The notes under the pieces: generated by a model | Told to the model about the DNA's origin: nothing | What the model saw: only the letters and a program-made list of their open reading frames with translations | Database searches by the model: none | NCBI GenBank assembly: GCA_035495855.1 | Contig: DATJFD010000015.1 | Location: 1 to 14,990, forward strand | Source: JAHFIW01 sp035495855 | GTDB lineage: Bacteria > Patescibacteriota > Patescibacteriia > SG8-24 | DNA length: 14,990 nucleotides | Reading direction: 5' to 3' | Part shown: positions 1 through 5,446 of the stretch, in pieces | Layout of the letters: every line of letters begins with the position of its first letter | Position numbering within the stretch: the stretch's first letter is position 1 | Translations under genes and position numbers: made by a program

Positions 1-57
1 GTGTGGCCCGGAAGGTCCGTGCCATGTCCTTTCCACACAACGATCGTGGAGGCAGAC

Positions 58-1023
58 GTGAGAAGACAGCGGAAGGTCGCCGCGTTCACCAATCCGAACG
101 CAGGCAAGAACACCCCCCGCGCCGGCCTCGGGAGGGTCGTCGCATCGATCCTGACGACGCCGTCATGGACGTACGACACCCGCACCATCGAGGAGCTCGA
201 GGAGAAGTGCGAAGGACTGCGGCGCACGCGCCCCGACACCATCGTGGTCGTTGGCGGCGACGGCACCGTCCACAACACCCTCACCCGGATCATCCGGGAG
301 TACCAGGCGTCCGGCCTGCCGTTCCCCCAGGTCCTCGTCGTCCCGACGGGCACCATGAACACGGTGGCGACCACGCTGGGCCTCACCCGGCATCCGGCCG
401 TGCGGCTGGCGGAGCTCATCGCGGCGAAGATCCGCGAGAACCGCCCGTTCGACCACGTGCACCTCGCGCCGATGAAGATCAACGACGAGTACGGCTTCCT
501 CTACGGGAGCGGCATCGTCGTGAACTTCCTCGAGCAGTACTACCTGGACAAGAACAGGGGACCGAAGCGCGCCGTGAAGGTCATCCTCGGCTCGCTCTGG
601 CACGAGATCAGCCATCTCCTGACGTTCAGGAAGCCGCGCAACCCGCTCATGAAGCAGGTGCACGCCAAGATCACGCTGCCCGACGGCATGGACCCGCCGG
701 TCGCGCCCTACATGACGCACACCGGCATCATGTGCGGCTCGATCGACCAGATCGGCATGGGCTGCAAAGGCCTCCCCGACGCCCGCAACAAGCCCGGCAC
801 GTTCATGCTCCGCGACACCGCGCTGTCGTTCTGGGGCCTGGCCGCCAACCTCGGCATGCTCTGGGCCGGCTACTCGATCCCGAAGACCTACGACGCGAAC
901 GTCTCGCGCCTGGTCATCGACTACGAGCAGCCGACGATCACGCAGGTGGACGGCGACATCAAGGCCGCCACGCTGCGCGACGTCATCGAGCTCGGACCCA
1001 CGCTCTCGTTCATCACCGGCTGA
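58..1023 (+). CDS. Diacylglycerol kinase-family lipid kinase
   Basis: 321 aa. The reading frame is open to the window edge, but a GGAGG at 48-52 sits 5 nt before GTG 58, which I take as the start. Seen: an N-terminal PNAGKN loop (residues 13-18), the hallmark GGDGT nucleotide-binding motif (66-70) after a hydrophobic strand, and a VPTGTMNT segment (about 95-102) matching the family's 'PlGTgN' motif. Length and motif order fit the DAGK catalytic-domain family (YegS/BmrU/DgkB-like), which phosphorylates diacylglycerol or a related lipid with ATP at the inner face of the membrane. There is no signal peptide or transmembrane segment, as expected. The lipid substrate cannot be read from the sequence. 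A terminator follows, so it is probably not co-transcribed with the VOC gene. Family confident; exact substrate unknown. Confidence 0.88.
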   Translation: MRRQRKVAAFTNPNAGKNTPRAGLGRVVASILTTPSWTYDTRTIEELEEKCEGLRRTRPDTIVVVGGDGTVHNTLTRIIREYQASGLPFPQVLVVPTGTMNTVATTLGLTRHPAVRLAELIAAKIRENRPFDHVHLAPMKINDEYGFLYGSGIVVNFLEQYYLDKNRGPKRAVKVILGSLWHEISHLLTFRKPRNPLMKQVHAKITLPDGMDPPVAPYMTHTGIMCGSIDQIGMGCKGLPDARNKPGTFMLRDTALSFWGLAANLGMLWAGYSIPKTYDANVSRLVIDYEQPTITQVDGDIKAATLRDVIELGPTLSFITG

Positions 1024-1028
1024 CTTCC

Positions 1029-1059
1029 GGCCCTGGCATCGCGCCCGGGCCTTTCTTTT
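1029..1059 (+). terminator. Rho-independent terminator after the lipid kinase gene
   Basis: GGCCC (1029-1033) pairs with GGGCC (1047-1051). After a 1x1 mismatch the stem continues with GGC/GCC (1035-1037/1043-1045) around a 5-nt loop. It is followed by a T-rich run, TTTCTTTT, at 1052-1059. Confidence 0.7.
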
Positions 1060-1075
1060 CTCCGCGGAGGGAACC

Positions 1076-1450
1076 ATGGACAAGAAGTCCGCGCCGCCGG
1101 CGCTGTCGTTCATCGCGCTGCGCACGTTCAAAGCCGACAGGCTGCTCGCGTTCTATCGCGCGCTCGGCCTCGCGTTCAAAGAGGAAAAGCACGGCAACGG
1201 GCCTGTGCACCATGCCTGCGACCTCGGAGGCGCGGTCCTCGAGATCTACCCGCGCTACCCCGGGGAGGCCGACGGCCTCCAGGACGGCATCATCGTCGGT
1301 CTGACGGTCGGCTCGGTGGAGGACGCCCTCGCCGCCCTCGCCACCGCTGGCTTCGGCGGACCGCCCGTCCCGCCCGCGGGCGCCGGCCGACTGCTCACCG
1401 CCAATCTCAGGGACCCGGACGGCCGCAAGGTCATCCTCCGGGTTCGATAG
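1076..1450 (+). CDS. VOC-superfamily (glyoxalase/bleomycin-resistance fold) protein
   Basis: 124 aa. GGAGGG at 1066-1071 lies 4 nt before ATG 1076. Seen: a SFIALRTF first strand, 'LLAFYRALGLAFKEE' helix-strand (about 23-37), His45/His46, Glu56 in 'VLEIYP', and a C-terminal 'DPDGRKV' (113-119). This is the usual order of a small VOC protein, with His and Glu in positions that bind a divalent metal in glyoxalase I-type enzymes. One protein of this length carries two beta-alpha-beta-beta-beta modules and normally dimerises. Family members range from glyoxalase to fosfomycin or bleomycin resistance and dioxygenases; nothing here decides among them. It is flanked by terminators on both sides, so it is a single-gene unit. 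Confidence 0.82.
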   Translation: MDKKSAPPALSFIALRTFKADRLLAFYRALGLAFKEEKHGNGPVHHACDLGGAVLEIYPRYPGEADGLQDGIIVGLTVGSVEDALAALATAGFGGPPVPPAGAGRLLTANLRDPDGRKVILRVR

Positions 1451-1452
1451 CG

Positions 1453-1523
1453 CCAAGCTCCGAGGCCCAAGCTTCGAGCCTTGGCCTAAAAATCCTCGAA
1501 GCTCGGCGCTCGAAGCTCGCAGC
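1453..1523. repeat. Heptamer repeat array A
   Basis: Degenerate 7-bp units follow the VOC stop codon. On the left are CCAAGCT (1453-1459), CCGAGGC (1460-1466), CCAAGCT (1467-1473), TCGAGCC (1474-1480) and TTGGCCT (1481-1487). On the right are TCGAAGC (1496-1502), TCGGCGC, TCGAAGC and TCGCAGC (to 1523). The right units are roughly the reverse complement of the left, so the array can fold back on itself. It ends 7 bp before a terminator. Confidence 0.7.
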
Positions 1524-1530
1524 TTTCCCA

Positions 1531-1562
1531 AGCCGTCCCCAGTTGACAGGGGGCGGCTTTTT
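1531..1562 (+). terminator. Strong Rho-independent terminator after the VOC gene
   Basis: A 10-bp stem (1531-1540 with 1549-1558, one G-U pair) closes an 8-nt loop (1541-1548) and is followed by TTTTT (1558-1562). The loop itself contains TTGACA, a consensus -35 box; see the rpmF promoter. Confidence 0.88.
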
Positions 1563-1590
1563 GACTACGCTGTACGCACTTTGCTTTAAT
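1543..1590 (+). promoter_or_regulatory. rpmF promoter, -35 inside the upstream terminator loop
   Basis: A perfect -35 TTGACA (1543-1548) is followed after 17 bp by TACGCT (1566-1571), predicting a start near 1578 and a short leader with AAGG (1591-1594) six nt before ATG. An alternative extended -10, TGCTTTAAT (1582-1590), lies closer to the gene. I cannot decide between them by eye. Confidence 0.55.
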
Positions 1591-1600
1591 AAGGTCAGCT

Positions 1601-1849
1601 ATGGGTCTTCCTGGACATCGCCGAACAAGCTCGCATAAGCGCCGCCGCGCAGCGCATTTCGCGCTCAAGAAACTGGTGCTGGCCGCCTGCCCTAAGTGCA
1701 AGGAGCCGATGATGCCGCATCGCGCCTGCCCCTCCTGCGGAACGTACGCGGGACGCAAGGTGCGGGAGCTCGCGAGCCCCCTCGCCAAGCACAAGCACGA
1801 GCACAAGCACGATCACAAAGAACATAAGCATGAGGAAAAAGCCGGGTAA
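1601..1849 (+). CDS. rpmF: 50S ribosomal protein L32 with histidine-rich C-terminal tail
   Basis: 82 aa. The L32 core is clear: basic N-terminus (Pro4, Arg/Lys-rich 7-16), then a zinc ribbon with CPKC (30-33) and CPSC (43-46) followed by GTYAG. The family protein is usually about 55-65 aa and ends soon after the ribbon. Here the chain continues with a tail from about residue 60, in which His alternates with Lys, Glu and Asp: seven His between 64 and 77. Such a tail could bind Zn or Ni, but that is inference. ATG 1601 has AAGG 6 nt upstream. Placement ahead of nusB and rnc suggests a translation/RNA-processing cluster, although a terminator separates it from nusB. Confidence 0.93.
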   Translation: MGLPGHRRTSSHKRRRAAHFALKKLVLAACPKCKEPMMPHRACPSCGTYAGRKVRELASPLAKHKHEHKHDHKEHKHEEKAG

Positions 1850-1857
1850 CCCCGGCG

Positions 1858-1887
1858 GACGTGCGGCATTCCCCGCGCGTCTTTTTT
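1858..1887 (+). terminator. Rho-independent terminator after rpmF
   Basis: GACGTGCGG (1858-1866) pairs with CCGCGCGTC (1873-1881), with one G-U, around a 6-nt loop. TTTTTT follows at 1882-1887. A second hairpin, GCCGGG/CCCGGC, overlaps the rpmF stop codon. Confidence 0.85.
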
Positions 1888-1912
1888 ACCCACGTTCATT
1901 CGTCCGCGTCCT

Positions 1913-2470
1913 ATGTCCAACCGCCACCTCGCCCGCACGATCGCCATGCAGTCCCTGTATCAGTGGGACTTCAACGGCAAGCCGTCCGGCCGCGTCACCG
2001 ACATCATCACCGCGAACCTCTCGGAGTTCGCGCCGGACTTCGATGACAAGGGCTTCGTCCAGGAGCTCGTCGAGAACGTGGTGGCGAACCAGGCCAAGAT
2101 CGACGCCATCATCACCAAGTACGCCCCCGACTGGCCGATCGAGCAGATCACGAACGTCGACCGCAACATCCTGCGCATCGGCGTCCAGGAACTGAAGTTC
2201 ACCGAGTCCATCCCTTCGAAGGTGGCCATCAACGAGGCCATCGAGCTCGCCAAGACGTTCGGCGGCGAATCGTCGGGCCGTTTCGTGAACGGCGTGCTCG
2301 GCGCCATCTACAAGGACATGGTGGTGAAGGGCGAGATCAAGGAAGTGGACAAGGTGGAAAAGAAGAAGAAGGAGAAGCCCGAAGGCGAGCAGAAGCCGGA
2401 GGAGCCCGTGGAAAAGGAAAAAGAAAAGGAGAAGAAGTCGAAGAAGAAAGAGGAGAAGAAGGAGGACTAG
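1913..2470 (+). CDS. nusB: Transcription antitermination factor NusB with Lys/Glu-rich tail
   Basis: 185 aa. Seen: 'RTIAMQSLYQWD' near the N-terminus (8-19), 'DRNILRIGVQEL' (about 83-94), 'SKVAINEAIELAKTFG' (about 101-116) and 'SGRFVNGVLGAI' (about 119-130), the conserved NusB helices. NusB binds boxA RNA with S10/NusE during rRNA transcription antitermination. The core ends near residue 140, the usual family length. About 45 further residues are almost only Lys, Glu and Pro and are probably disordered. No Shine-Dalgarno and no convincing -10 box precede ATG 1913, so transcription may come from read-through of the rpmF terminator or a promoter I do not recognise. rnc follows after 115 nt. Confidence 0.93.
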   Translation: MSNRHLARTIAMQSLYQWDFNGKPSGRVTDIITANLSEFAPDFDDKGFVQELVENVVANQAKIDAIITKYAPDWPIEQITNVDRNILRIGVQELKFTESIPSKVAINEAIELAKTFGGESSGRFVNGVLGAIYKDMVVKGEIKEVDKVEKKKKEKPEGEQKPEEPVEKEKEKEKKSKKKEEKKED

Positions 2471-2585
2471 CCTCCCAAGATTCTTAACCAAAGCGGATCC
2501 TCAATGGTCTCTTATCCTCCTCCGGAGGATGACGGACGATTGGCGATGCCGCGCGTCCGGCCCAGCGCCGGCCGCGTGCAGTATG

Positions 2586-3278
2586 ATGAAGGATTTCTCG
2601 AAGTTCGAGGCGACCATCGGCGTCGAGTTCAAGGACAAGGGTCTGCTGACCCAGGCGTTCGTCCATCGTTCGTACCTCAACGAGCATCCCAGTTTCGACT
2701 ACGGCCACAACGAGCGGCTGGAGTTCCTCGGCGACGCCGTGCTCGAGCTCGTCGTCACCGAGCATCTCTACCGGAACTACCCGAACCCCGAAGGTGAGCT
2801 CACCAACTGGCGCGCCGCGCTCGTGAACGCGAAGATGCTCTCCGACATCTCGAAGGAGATCGGCATCGAGGCGAACCTGTACCTCTCGCACGGCGAGTCG
2901 AAGGACGCGGGCAGCAAGGCGCGCCAGTACATCCTTGCGAACGCCATCGAGGCGGTCATCGGCGCGATGTACCTCGACCAGGGCACGGAGGTCGTGCGCG
3001 GCTTCGTCGACCGTTTCGTGCTGTCGCGGCTGCCGTACATCCTCGAGAACCAGCTGCATCTCGATCCGAAGAGCCGCTTCCAGGAACGCGCGCAGGAAAC
3101 GGCCGGCGTCACGCCTACCTACCGCGTGCTCGAGGAGCAGGGCCCGGACCACGCCAAGGAGTTCACGGTCGGCGTCTATCTCGGCGAAGAGCATGTCGCG
3201 AGCGGCGTCGGCACATCAAAGCAGGAGGCCCAGATCGACGCTGCGGAGAAGGGACTGAAGGCCAAGGGCTGGGCGTGA
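2586..3278 (+). CDS. rnc: Ribonuclease III
   Basis: 230 aa. Seen: the RNase III signature NERLEFLGDAVL (42-53), containing the catalytic acidic residues, a second acidic site in 'EAVIGAMYLDQG' (about residues 122-133), and a C-terminal double-stranded-RNA-binding domain starting at 'DPKSRFQERAQE' and ending 'KQEAQIDAAEKGLKA'. It cleaves dsRNA, for example in rRNA precursors. The frame is open back to ATG 2529, but the upstream 18-19 residues do not look like the family and GGAGG directly abuts that ATG. The paired ATGs at 2583/2586 give the normal N-terminus; I chose 2586, and 2583 is equally possible. No good ribosome binding site precedes either. An ATCCTCC/GGAGGAT hairpin (2514-2530) and GC-rich inverted repeats fill the gap after nusB. 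Confidence 0.93.
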   Translation: MKDFSKFEATIGVEFKDKGLLTQAFVHRSYLNEHPSFDYGHNERLEFLGDAVLELVVTEHLYRNYPNPEGELTNWRAALVNAKMLSDISKEIGIEANLYLSHGESKDAGSKARQYILANAIEAVIGAMYLDQGTEVVRGFVDRFVLSRLPYILENQLHLDPKSRFQERAQETAGVTPTYRVLEEQGPDHAKEFTVGVYLGEEHVASGVGTSKQEAQIDAAEKGLKAKGWA

Positions 3279-3280
3279 AA

Positions 3281-3315
3281 AGTGGAAAGTGGAGAGTTGA
3301 AAGTTGAAAGCGGAA
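3281..3315. repeat. Heptamer repeat array B
   Basis: Five contiguous 7-bp units start 2 nt after the rnc stop codon: AGTGGAA (3281), AGTGGAG (3288), AGTTGAA (3295), AGTTGAA (3302) and AGCGGAA (3309). The consensus is AGTKGAA. The array runs directly into the A-tract of the rnc terminator. Confidence 0.8.
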
Positions 3316-3340
3316 AAACCGGCCTGAGGGCCGGTTTTTT
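3314..3340. terminator. Bidirectional terminator after rnc
   Basis: AAAAACCGGCC (3314-3324) pairs with GGCCGGTTTTT (3329-3339) around a 4-nt loop. There is a T-run on the plus strand (3335-3340) and on the minus strand (complement of 3314-3318). It can end rnc transcription, and also any minus-strand RNA from 3340-3600. Confidence 0.9.
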
Positions 3341-3398
3341 GACGAGGCCTCTTAAGATCCGTAACGGCACCATCGAAGCAGAGGTAAAGATCCTGCGA

Positions 3399-3591
3399 GA
3401 AATCCGGCCCATAGAGATATGTCAGAGAATGCATGTATGGGGCCGGATTTCCATCGATACCGCCCACGAAGTGAGCGCACCCGTTCTGCCGAAAGCGGAG
3501 GCCGCGCCGGGCATTCCAAAAGGAGGTATCCCGTTGAGGGAGGCGAAGCCGACCGAGGTCTCCGGTGGAATGCCCAGGCAGGCCGGCTTTC
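3399..3591. ncRNA. Candidate structured RNA upstream of pilT, strand unresolved
   Basis: This non-coding stretch holds two long inverted repeats. GAAATCCGGCCC (3399-3410) pairs perfectly with GGGCCGGATTTC (3440-3451) around 29 nt. GGGCATTCCA (3509-3518) pairs perfectly with TGGAATGCCC (3566-3575). The second stem is extended outward by GAAAGC/GCTTTC (3491-3496/3586-3591), and its apex holds small hairpins TCCC/GGGA, GGC/GCC and GACC/GGTC. On the minus strand it would end at the 3340-3314 terminator, and a weak promoter (TTGGCC, 17 bp, CATAAA) lies antisense to the pilT start, giving an RNA near 300 nt. I could not match it to RNase P RNA, tmRNA, SRP RNA or a known riboswitch. Confidence 0.4.
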
Positions 3592-3625
3592 ATCGCGATG
3601 GTCCCTATCCGACCCGTCATTTTTA

Positions 3626-3634
3626 TGGTAAACT
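3626..3634 (+). promoter_or_regulatory. Extended -10 promoter of pilT
   Basis: TGGTAAACT matches TGnTAnnnT. It ends 8 nt before ATG 3643, so the expected transcript start coincides with the start codon (leaderless mRNA). There is no clear -35 box and no Shine-Dalgarno. Confidence 0.55.
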
Positions 3635-3642
3635 GAGCGCAT

Positions 3643-4752
3643 ATGGCCAATGCCCCTGCCCGCAGCGCGCTCGACGTGATGGACCAGCTTTTCGACATCG
3701 CCGTCGCGAAGAACGCGTCGGACATCCACCTCGCGGTCGGCAAGCCGCCGCTCCTGCGCATCTTCGGCGAGATCATCCCGATCGAAGGCGCCAAGGTCCT
3801 CACGCGCGACACCGTCCAGGAACTGGTGTTCTCGCTGCTCTCCGAAGCCGAGAAGAAGACCATCATCGAGATGAAGGAGCTCGACGTCGCGCATCAGATC
3901 CCGTCCGGCAAGCGCTTCCGCGTGAACCTTCACTGGGAGAAGACGAACCTCTCGATGGTCGCCCGCACCATCCCGTCGGACATCCCGACGATGGAGGGGC
4001 TCGAGCTGCCGGAGGTCATCCGCAACATGACCGACTATCCGCACGGCCTCGTGCTCGTCACCGGCCCGACCGGCTCCGGCAAATCGACGACGCTCGCCTC
4101 GATGATCGACAAGATCAACGCCACCGAGCCGGTGAACATCATCACCCTCGAGGACCCGATCGAGTTCCTGTTCGAGGCCAAGAAGGGCGTCGTCCGCCAG
4201 CGCCAGCTCGGACAGGACTTCCTGACCTTCGGCGAAGGCCTCAAGCACATCCTCCGCCAGGACCCCGACGTCGTCATGGTCGGCGAAATGCGCGACATGG
4301 ACACCATGGGCACGACGCTCACCATCGCCGAGACGGGCCACCTCGCCTTCGCCACCCTCCACACCTACAGCGCGGCGCAGACCATCGACCGCATCATCGA
4401 TGCGTTCCCGCCGAACCAGCAGAGCCAGGTCCGCTCGCAGCTCGCGCTGACGCTGCGCGGCGTCATCTCGCAGCAGCTGCTGCCGAAGATCGGCGGCGGC
4501 CGCATCGCGGCGCGCGAGATCCTCGTGAACACGCCGGCGGTCGCGAACCTCATCCGCGAGAACAAGATCCCGCAGATCAAGAACGTGCTGCAGACCTCCT
4601 CGGCCGAAGGCATGGTCACGCTCACGCAGGACCTCAAGCGGCTCATCAAGGAGAAAATGATCGAGAAGGAGATCGCCATGCAATACGTCATCGGCAACGA
4701 ATCACTGACCGACGACATCGACGACGTTCCGAAGAAGAAGAAGGCGTGGTGA
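3643..4752 (+). CDS. pilT: Type IV pilus retraction ATPase PilT
   Basis: 369 aa. Seen in order: an N-terminal PAS-like domain beginning 'KNASDIHLAVGKPPLLRIFGE' (23-43), Walker A GPTGSGKS (141-148), an Asp box 'IITLEDPIEF', Walker B 'LRQDPDVVMVGEMRD' and a His box 'GHLAFATLHTYSAAQTIDRI'. It then continues 'ISQQLLPK' and 'VANLIRENKI', the equivalent of the PilT AIRNLIRE retraction motif. It lacks the tetra-cysteine zinc site of PilB, which supports the retraction-ATPase assignment. It forms a hexamer at the base of the pilus and depolymerises pilin. The C-terminus is a short Asp/Lys-rich tail. It is separated from pilB/pilC by about 7 kb and has its own promoter and terminator. Confidence 0.93.
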   Translation: MANAPARSALDVMDQLFDIAVAKNASDIHLAVGKPPLLRIFGEIIPIEGAKVLTRDTVQELVFSLLSEAEKKTIIEMKELDVAHQIPSGKRFRVNLHWEKTNLSMVARTIPSDIPTMEGLELPEVIRNMTDYPHGLVLVTGPTGSGKSTTLASMIDKINATEPVNIITLEDPIEFLFEAKKGVVRQRQLGQDFLTFGEGLKHILRQDPDVVMVGEMRDMDTMGTTLTIAETGHLAFATLHTYSAAQTIDRIIDAFPPNQQSQVRSQLALTLRGVISQQLLPKIGGGRIAAREILVNTPAVANLIRENKIPQIKNVLQTSSAEGMVTLTQDLKRLIKEKMIEKEIAMQYVIGNESLTDDIDDVPKKKKAW

Positions 4753-4757
4753 TCGAA

Positions 4758-4785
4758 AGTCGAGAGTCGAGAGTTTAAAGTCGAA
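4758..4785. repeat. Heptamer repeat array C
   Basis: Four 7-bp units start 6 nt after the pilT stop: AGTCGAG (4758), AGTCGAG (4765), AGTTTAA (4772) and AGTCGAA (4779). The preceding ATCGAA fits a degenerate fifth. As in array B, it runs directly into the terminator stem. Confidence 0.75.
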
Positions 4786-4815
4786 AGGGCGGGCCGCCGG
4801 CCCGCTCTTTTATTT
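4784..4815 (+). terminator. Rho-independent terminator after pilT
   Basis: A 12-bp stem (4784-4795 with 4799-4810, one G-U) closes a GCC loop; the T-rich tail is TTTTATTT (4808-4815). Confidence 0.88.
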
Positions 4816-4866
4816 CGTCACCCTCGTCTCGGCTTGCTCACCCCCCCCGCCTCGCACCCCAAAACT

Positions 4867-4933
4867 GTCACCCCGGGCTTGACCCGGGGTCCAGAAAAAA
4901 TAAATGTCACCCTGAACTTGTTTCAGGGTCCAG
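4867..4933. repeat. Pair of REP-like palindromes with compensatory stems
   Basis: Two 28-nt elements (4867-4894 and 4906-4933) share the flanks GTCACCC and GGGTCCAG and a loop CTTGA or CTTGT. The stems are CCCCGGG/CCCGGGG and CCCTGAA/TTCAGGG. The two differ at four consecutive stem positions, yet both remain perfectly paired over 7 bp. They lie between the pilT terminator and the minus-strand tRNA-Arg cluster, a convergent intergenic position typical of REP elements. A weaker GTCACCCTCG around 4818 lacks a matching arm. Confidence 0.7.
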
Positions 4934-4943
4934 ATCTATTTTA

Positions 4944-5075
4944 GGTGCACCCGGAGGGATTTTCGCGGCTCGCCGCCGAATGCGGCGAGCCTTGCATGGA
5001 ACGGGCGGATCCATCCGTTTCATTGCGCCCGTTCGCTGTGTCGCGTCAGGCGGACGCGACCCCCGGGTCACAGCG
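4944..5075 (-). other. tRNA-Arg-end-derived element, distal copy
   Basis: On the plus strand it begins with an 18-nt copy (17/18 identical) of the complement of the tRNA-Arg 3' end, at 4944-4961. At 5058-5072 is a degenerate complementary strand that could close an acceptor/T-stem-like helix (about 12 pairs with wobbles and one bulge). Inside are a perfect 10-bp hairpin (4967-4976/4982-4991), an 8-bp stem (4999-5006/5027-5034) and nested stems at 5034-5075. On the minus strand the copied end reads A-CC-T, close to but not exactly discriminator-CCA. Confidence 0.5.
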
Positions 5076-5185
5076 TGCGCCCGGAGGGATTCGTCGCGCG
5101 CTCCGACGCGCGGCCCGGGGCGGCTGCGCACCGGGCTGCCATTCAAGGCAGCCCTCTCGCCGCCCGTTCGAATCCACGGCGTGCA
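5076..5185 (-). other. tRNA-Arg-end-derived element, proximal copy
   Basis: GTGCGCCCGGAGGGATTCG at 5075-5093 is identical to the complement of the real tRNA-Arg 3' end (5225-5243). CGAATCCACGGCGTGCA at 5169-5185 is its imperfect reverse complement (about 13 pairs, 4 mismatches, 1 bulge). Between them are an 8-bp hairpin with a 6-nt loop (GGGCTGCC/GGCAGCCC) enclosed by GGGCGGC/GCCGCCC, and a CGCGCG/CGCGCG hairpin near the 5094-5115 end. It lies just downstream (minus strand) of the tRNA-Arg terminator. Confidence 0.5.
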
Positions 5186-5189
5186 AACA

Positions 5190-5222
5190 CGAAAACGACC
5201 CGCCAGAGGCGAGTCGTTTTCG
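5190..5222 (-). terminator. Terminator of tRNA-Arg
   Basis: CGAAAACGAC (5190-5199) pairs with GTCGTTTTCG (5213-5222), with inner pairs CGCC/GGCG. It begins immediately after the encoded CCA on the minus strand. Confidence 0.75.
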
Positions 5223-5297
5223 TGGTGCGCCCGGAGGGATTCGAACCCCCAAAAGCAGCTTCGAAGGCTGCCGTGATATCCATTTCACCACAGGCGC
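5223..5297 (-). tRNA. tRNA-Arg (anticodon UCG), CCA encoded
   Basis: Read on the minus strand: acceptor GCGCCTG with CGGGCGC (one T-G pair), D-stem GTGA/TCAC, anticodon stem GCAGC/GCTGC with loop CTTCGAA (anticodon TCG, reading CGA), a 4-nt variable region, T-stem GGGGG/CCCTC with loop TTCGAAT, discriminator A, and CCA at 5225-5223. All four stems form. Confidence 0.93.
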
Positions 5298-5316
5298 GTG
5301 AGCCGAGGCGATGCGC

Positions 5317-5345
5317 ACCTTAGCAATTCACAGTCTACCTGAAAA
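5317..5345 (-). promoter_or_regulatory. Promoter of tRNA-Arg
   Basis: On the minus strand, TTTTCA (5345-5340), a 17-bp spacer, then the extended -10 TGCTAAGGT (5325-5317). The predicted start is near 5310, about 13 nt before the mature 5' end. Confidence 0.5.
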
Positions 5346-5429
5346 GGGCCATTCGGGCTTCAAACCGGTTACCGGAGCACGACCGAGATGCCGATCCGTT
5401 TCGTCCACAGGACCGCCCGGACCCCGCCG

Positions 5430-5438
5430 TGCTAGAGT
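5430..5438 (+). promoter_or_regulatory. Extended -10 promoter of the HD gene
   Basis: TGCTAGAGT fits TGnTAnnnT. It ends 8 nt before ATG 5447, predicting a leaderless transcript. No clear -35 box is seen. Confidence 0.5.
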
Positions 5439-5446
5439 GTCTGCCT

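Noticed and set aside
2529..2585. The longer RNase III start at ATG 2529
   Set aside because: GGAGG directly abuts that ATG with no spacer, and the added residues (including two Cys and Pro/Ala-rich text) do not resemble RNase III N-termini.
2582..2587. TATGAT as a -10 box for rnc
   Set aside because: It overlaps the rnc start codons, so a transcript from it would begin inside the gene; no later in-frame start fits the protein family.
3216..3866. A minus-strand frame covering the candidate structured RNA
   Set aside because: The piece from about 3599 downward looks mildly protein-like, with an AGGGA before an ATG. It has weak third-position GC bias, reads through a strong terminator and the heptamers, and shows no known motif. 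RNA structure explains the stretch better, though a small gene is not fully excluded.
3282..4778. A 498-aa plus-strand frame running through the rnc-pilT gap and pilT
   Set aside because: It crosses a terminator, heptamers and the pilT promoter, then reads pilT in the wrong frame as an Arg/His/Pro-rich chain.
4944..5225. Integron attC sites or a CRISPR array as an explanation of the tRNA-end repeats
   Set aside because: No GTTRRRY/RYYYAAC core sites, no integrase gene, and repeats spaced 130-150 bp with unlike interiors do not fit either.
4945..5323. Several overlapping plus-strand frames over the tRNA-Arg region
   Set aside because: Segments such as 'VRPEGFEPP' and 'ARRDSNPQ' are the well-known spurious translations of antisense tRNA 3' ends.
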